Positions 13,378-14,712 of a stretch of 14,712 bases of DNA are shown one piece after another (within the stretch, counting starts at the first letter, position 1; the number at the start of each line of letters is the position of its first letter). The stretch spans positions 2,165,254 through 2,179,965 of the forward strand of contig CP070641.1 in the NCBI GenBank assembly GCA_020354085.1. Reading direction: 5' to 3'. The translations under genes were made by a program, and so were the position numbers. The DNA is from Pseudomonadota bacterium (GTDB taxonomy: Bacteria; Pseudomonadota; Gammaproteobacteria; Acidiferrobacterales; Sulfurifustaceae). The notes beneath the pieces were generated by a model. It made no database searches, was not told the origin of the DNA, and saw only the letters and a program-made list of their open reading frames with translations.

Positions 13378-14712
13378 ATGGAGCTAAGCGAACAGTCCAA
13401 CCTCTATGATCTATTTGTACAACGCGTACGCGATACGCCGAATACGCCGGCGTATCGTCAGTACGAGGGCGATCGCTGGCGCGACTACACCTGGAGAGAA
13501 ACGGGCAAGCAGGTAGCGCGCTGGCAGGCCGCCCTGACGCGCGAGGGATTGAAGGCCGGCGATCGCGTCGCGCTGTGTCTGCGCAACCGCGTTGAGTGGG
13601 TGCTGTTCGATCAGGCAGCACTCGGTCTGGGGTTGGTGACTGTGCCGCTCTACTTCGGTGATCGCCCCGACAACATGGCGTTTTGCATCAACGACGCCGG
13701 CGCCAGGCTGCTGTTGCTCGATAGCGGTAACGTATGGAAGGAACTCAAAGAGCATACCAAGACGCTCACGCGCGTCGTATGCCTGTGCGACGCAGATAAC
13801 ACTAACAGCAAGATCGTGTTGGCCGATACCTGGCTACCGGGCCACGACGACCTTGTACCGAAGTCGCCTGCGCAAGCGACCGAGCTGGCGTCGATAGTCT
13901 ACACCTCGGGCACGACCGGTCGGCCCAAAGGGGTGATGCTGTCGCACCGCAATATTCTGAGCAACGTGCTCGCTGCCATGCGCGCCATTCCCGTGTATGG
14001 CCATGACCGGTTCGTGTCGTTCCTGCCCTTGTCGCACATGCTTGAGCGGACCTGTGGCTATTACGCAGCGATATGGGCCGGCGCGCAGACGGTTTATTCA
14101 CGCGGGATCACAGTATTGGCCGACGACATCCGCGACCAAAAACCGACAGTTCTCATTGCCGTGCCGCGCATCTTCGAGCGCATCTATACGCGCATGCAGG
14201 AACAGATGCGACCGGGCTCGCTCAAGCAAAGACTGTTCGAGGCCGCCGTTAACGTCGGGTGGCGCCGATTCAAGCGCAAGGCGACTGGCGCAGACGCGTT
14301 TTGGTGGCTGGTGCTGAAGGTTCTGGTGGCGAAAAAACTCTATCGTCGACTGGGCGGGCGCATCCGCCTGATCATTGTGGGCGGCGCGCCCTTTGCGCCA
14401 CACCTGGCGCGTGTGTTTATGGGATTGGGATTGCCGATCCTCCAAGGTTACGGACTGACCGAGACGGCGCCGGTGCTTGCAGCCAATCGTCAGTCCGACA
14501 ACGATCCCGATTCGGTCGGCCGCCCGCTCGAGGGCGTGGAGTTACACTGCGCCGAAAACGGCGAGTTATTGGCGCGCGGGCCTAACGTCATGCTTGGCTA
14601 CTGGAACAATGAACAGGCCACGAGCGCGATCATGGACAAAGACGGCTGGCTGCACACCGGCGATCTTGTGCGCATTCGCGACGGGCGCGTTTATATCACC
14701 GGGCGCGTGAAG
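13378..14712 (+). CDS. Long-chain acyl-CoA synthetase (AMP-forming), 3' end outside window
   Basis: This enzyme activates free fatty acids to acyl-CoA by way of an acyl-adenylate, feeding the beta-oxidation genes just upstream. The frame is open from ATG at 13378 to the last base, giving 445 residues of an expected 600 or so. Motifs of the adenylate-forming family are present in order: the P-loop YTSGTTGRPKGVMLSH starting at Tyr175, the segment FLPLSHMLER, GYGLTET (357-363), and HTGD with the ATP-ribose-binding Asp429. The C-terminal lysine domain lies outside the window. The layout, with a long insert between the P-loop and GYGLTET (VPRIFERIYTRM and following), resembles eukaryotic-like ACSL/FadD15-type synthetases more than E. 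coli FadD. GGGGGA (13367-13372) precedes the start. It follows fadJ after 177 bases in the same direction, so it may be co-transcribed or have its own promoter. Confidence 0.94.
   Translation, partial: MELSEQSNLYDLFVQRVRDTPNTPAYRQYEGDRWRDYTWRETGKQVARWQAALTREGLKAGDRVALCLRNRVEWVLFDQAALGLGLVTVPLYFGDRPDNMAFCINDAGARLLLLDSGNVWKELKEHTKTLTRVVCLCDADNTNSKIVLADTWLPGHDDLVPKSPAQATELASIVYTSGTTGRPKGVMLSHRNILSNVLAAMRAIPVYGHDRFVSFLPLSHMLERTCGYYAAIWAGAQTVYSRGITVLADDIRDQKPTVLIAVPRIFERIYTRMQEQMRPGSLKQRLFEAAVNVGWRRFKRKATGADAFWWLVLKVLVAKKLYRRLGGRIRLIIVGGAPFAPHLARVFMGLGLPILQGYGLTETAPVLAANRQSDNDPDSVGRPLEGVELHCAENGELLARGPNVMLGYWNNEQATSAIMDKDGWLHTGDLVRIRDGRVYITGRVK

Overview
The window reads as chromosomal DNA of a GC-rich gammaproteobacterium. 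The evidence is gene content and order: polA followed by a small RNA and a di-haem cytochrome c4 (as near Pseudomonas polA), a thiD-thiE-hemL cluster with a divergent rubredoxin gene, and a membrane-type FadE with a FadI/FadJ pair. No transposase, integrase, CRISPR array, tRNA or rRNA gene was found. The species cannot be named from this window; a relative of the purple-sulfur or sulfur-oxidising groups is only a guess.

Layout. Bases 1-1608 hold the 3' part of polA. Bases 1609-2065 have no protein gene but carry a strong small-RNA candidate of about 130 nt: a sigma-E/AlgU-like promoter, three clear hairpins with C-rich loops, and an intrinsic terminator whose 3' arm is duplicated. Position and form resemble ErsA of Pseudomonas and sX13 of Xanthomonas, both encoded next to polA. 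Bases 2066-2692 encode a secreted cytochrome c4. Between two GC-rich hairpins (2719-2740 and 3273-3296) sits an isolated unit: a near-consensus sigma-54 promoter and a 78-residue protein of unknown function.

Bases 3299-7038 on the minus strand form a tight operon, hemH-thiD-thiE-hemL, with every junction overlapping (4, 8 and 4 nt). It joins the first committed precursor step of tetrapyrrole synthesis after glutamyl-tRNA reduction (HemL) and the last step of haem synthesis (HemH) with thiamine precursor phosphorylation and coupling (ThiD, ThiE). A rubredoxin gene diverges from it across about 60 bp.

Bases 7457-13200 form a fatty-acid beta-oxidation operon: fadE (acyl-CoA dehydrogenase), fadI (thiolase) and fadJ (hydratase/3-hydroxyacyl-CoA dehydrogenase). 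It is followed in the same direction by the 5' part of a long-chain acyl-CoA synthetase gene that runs off the window. Together these four genes cover activation plus every step of the cycle.

The two most interesting non-textbook signals are the polA-linked small RNA and the sigma-54-driven small orphan gene.
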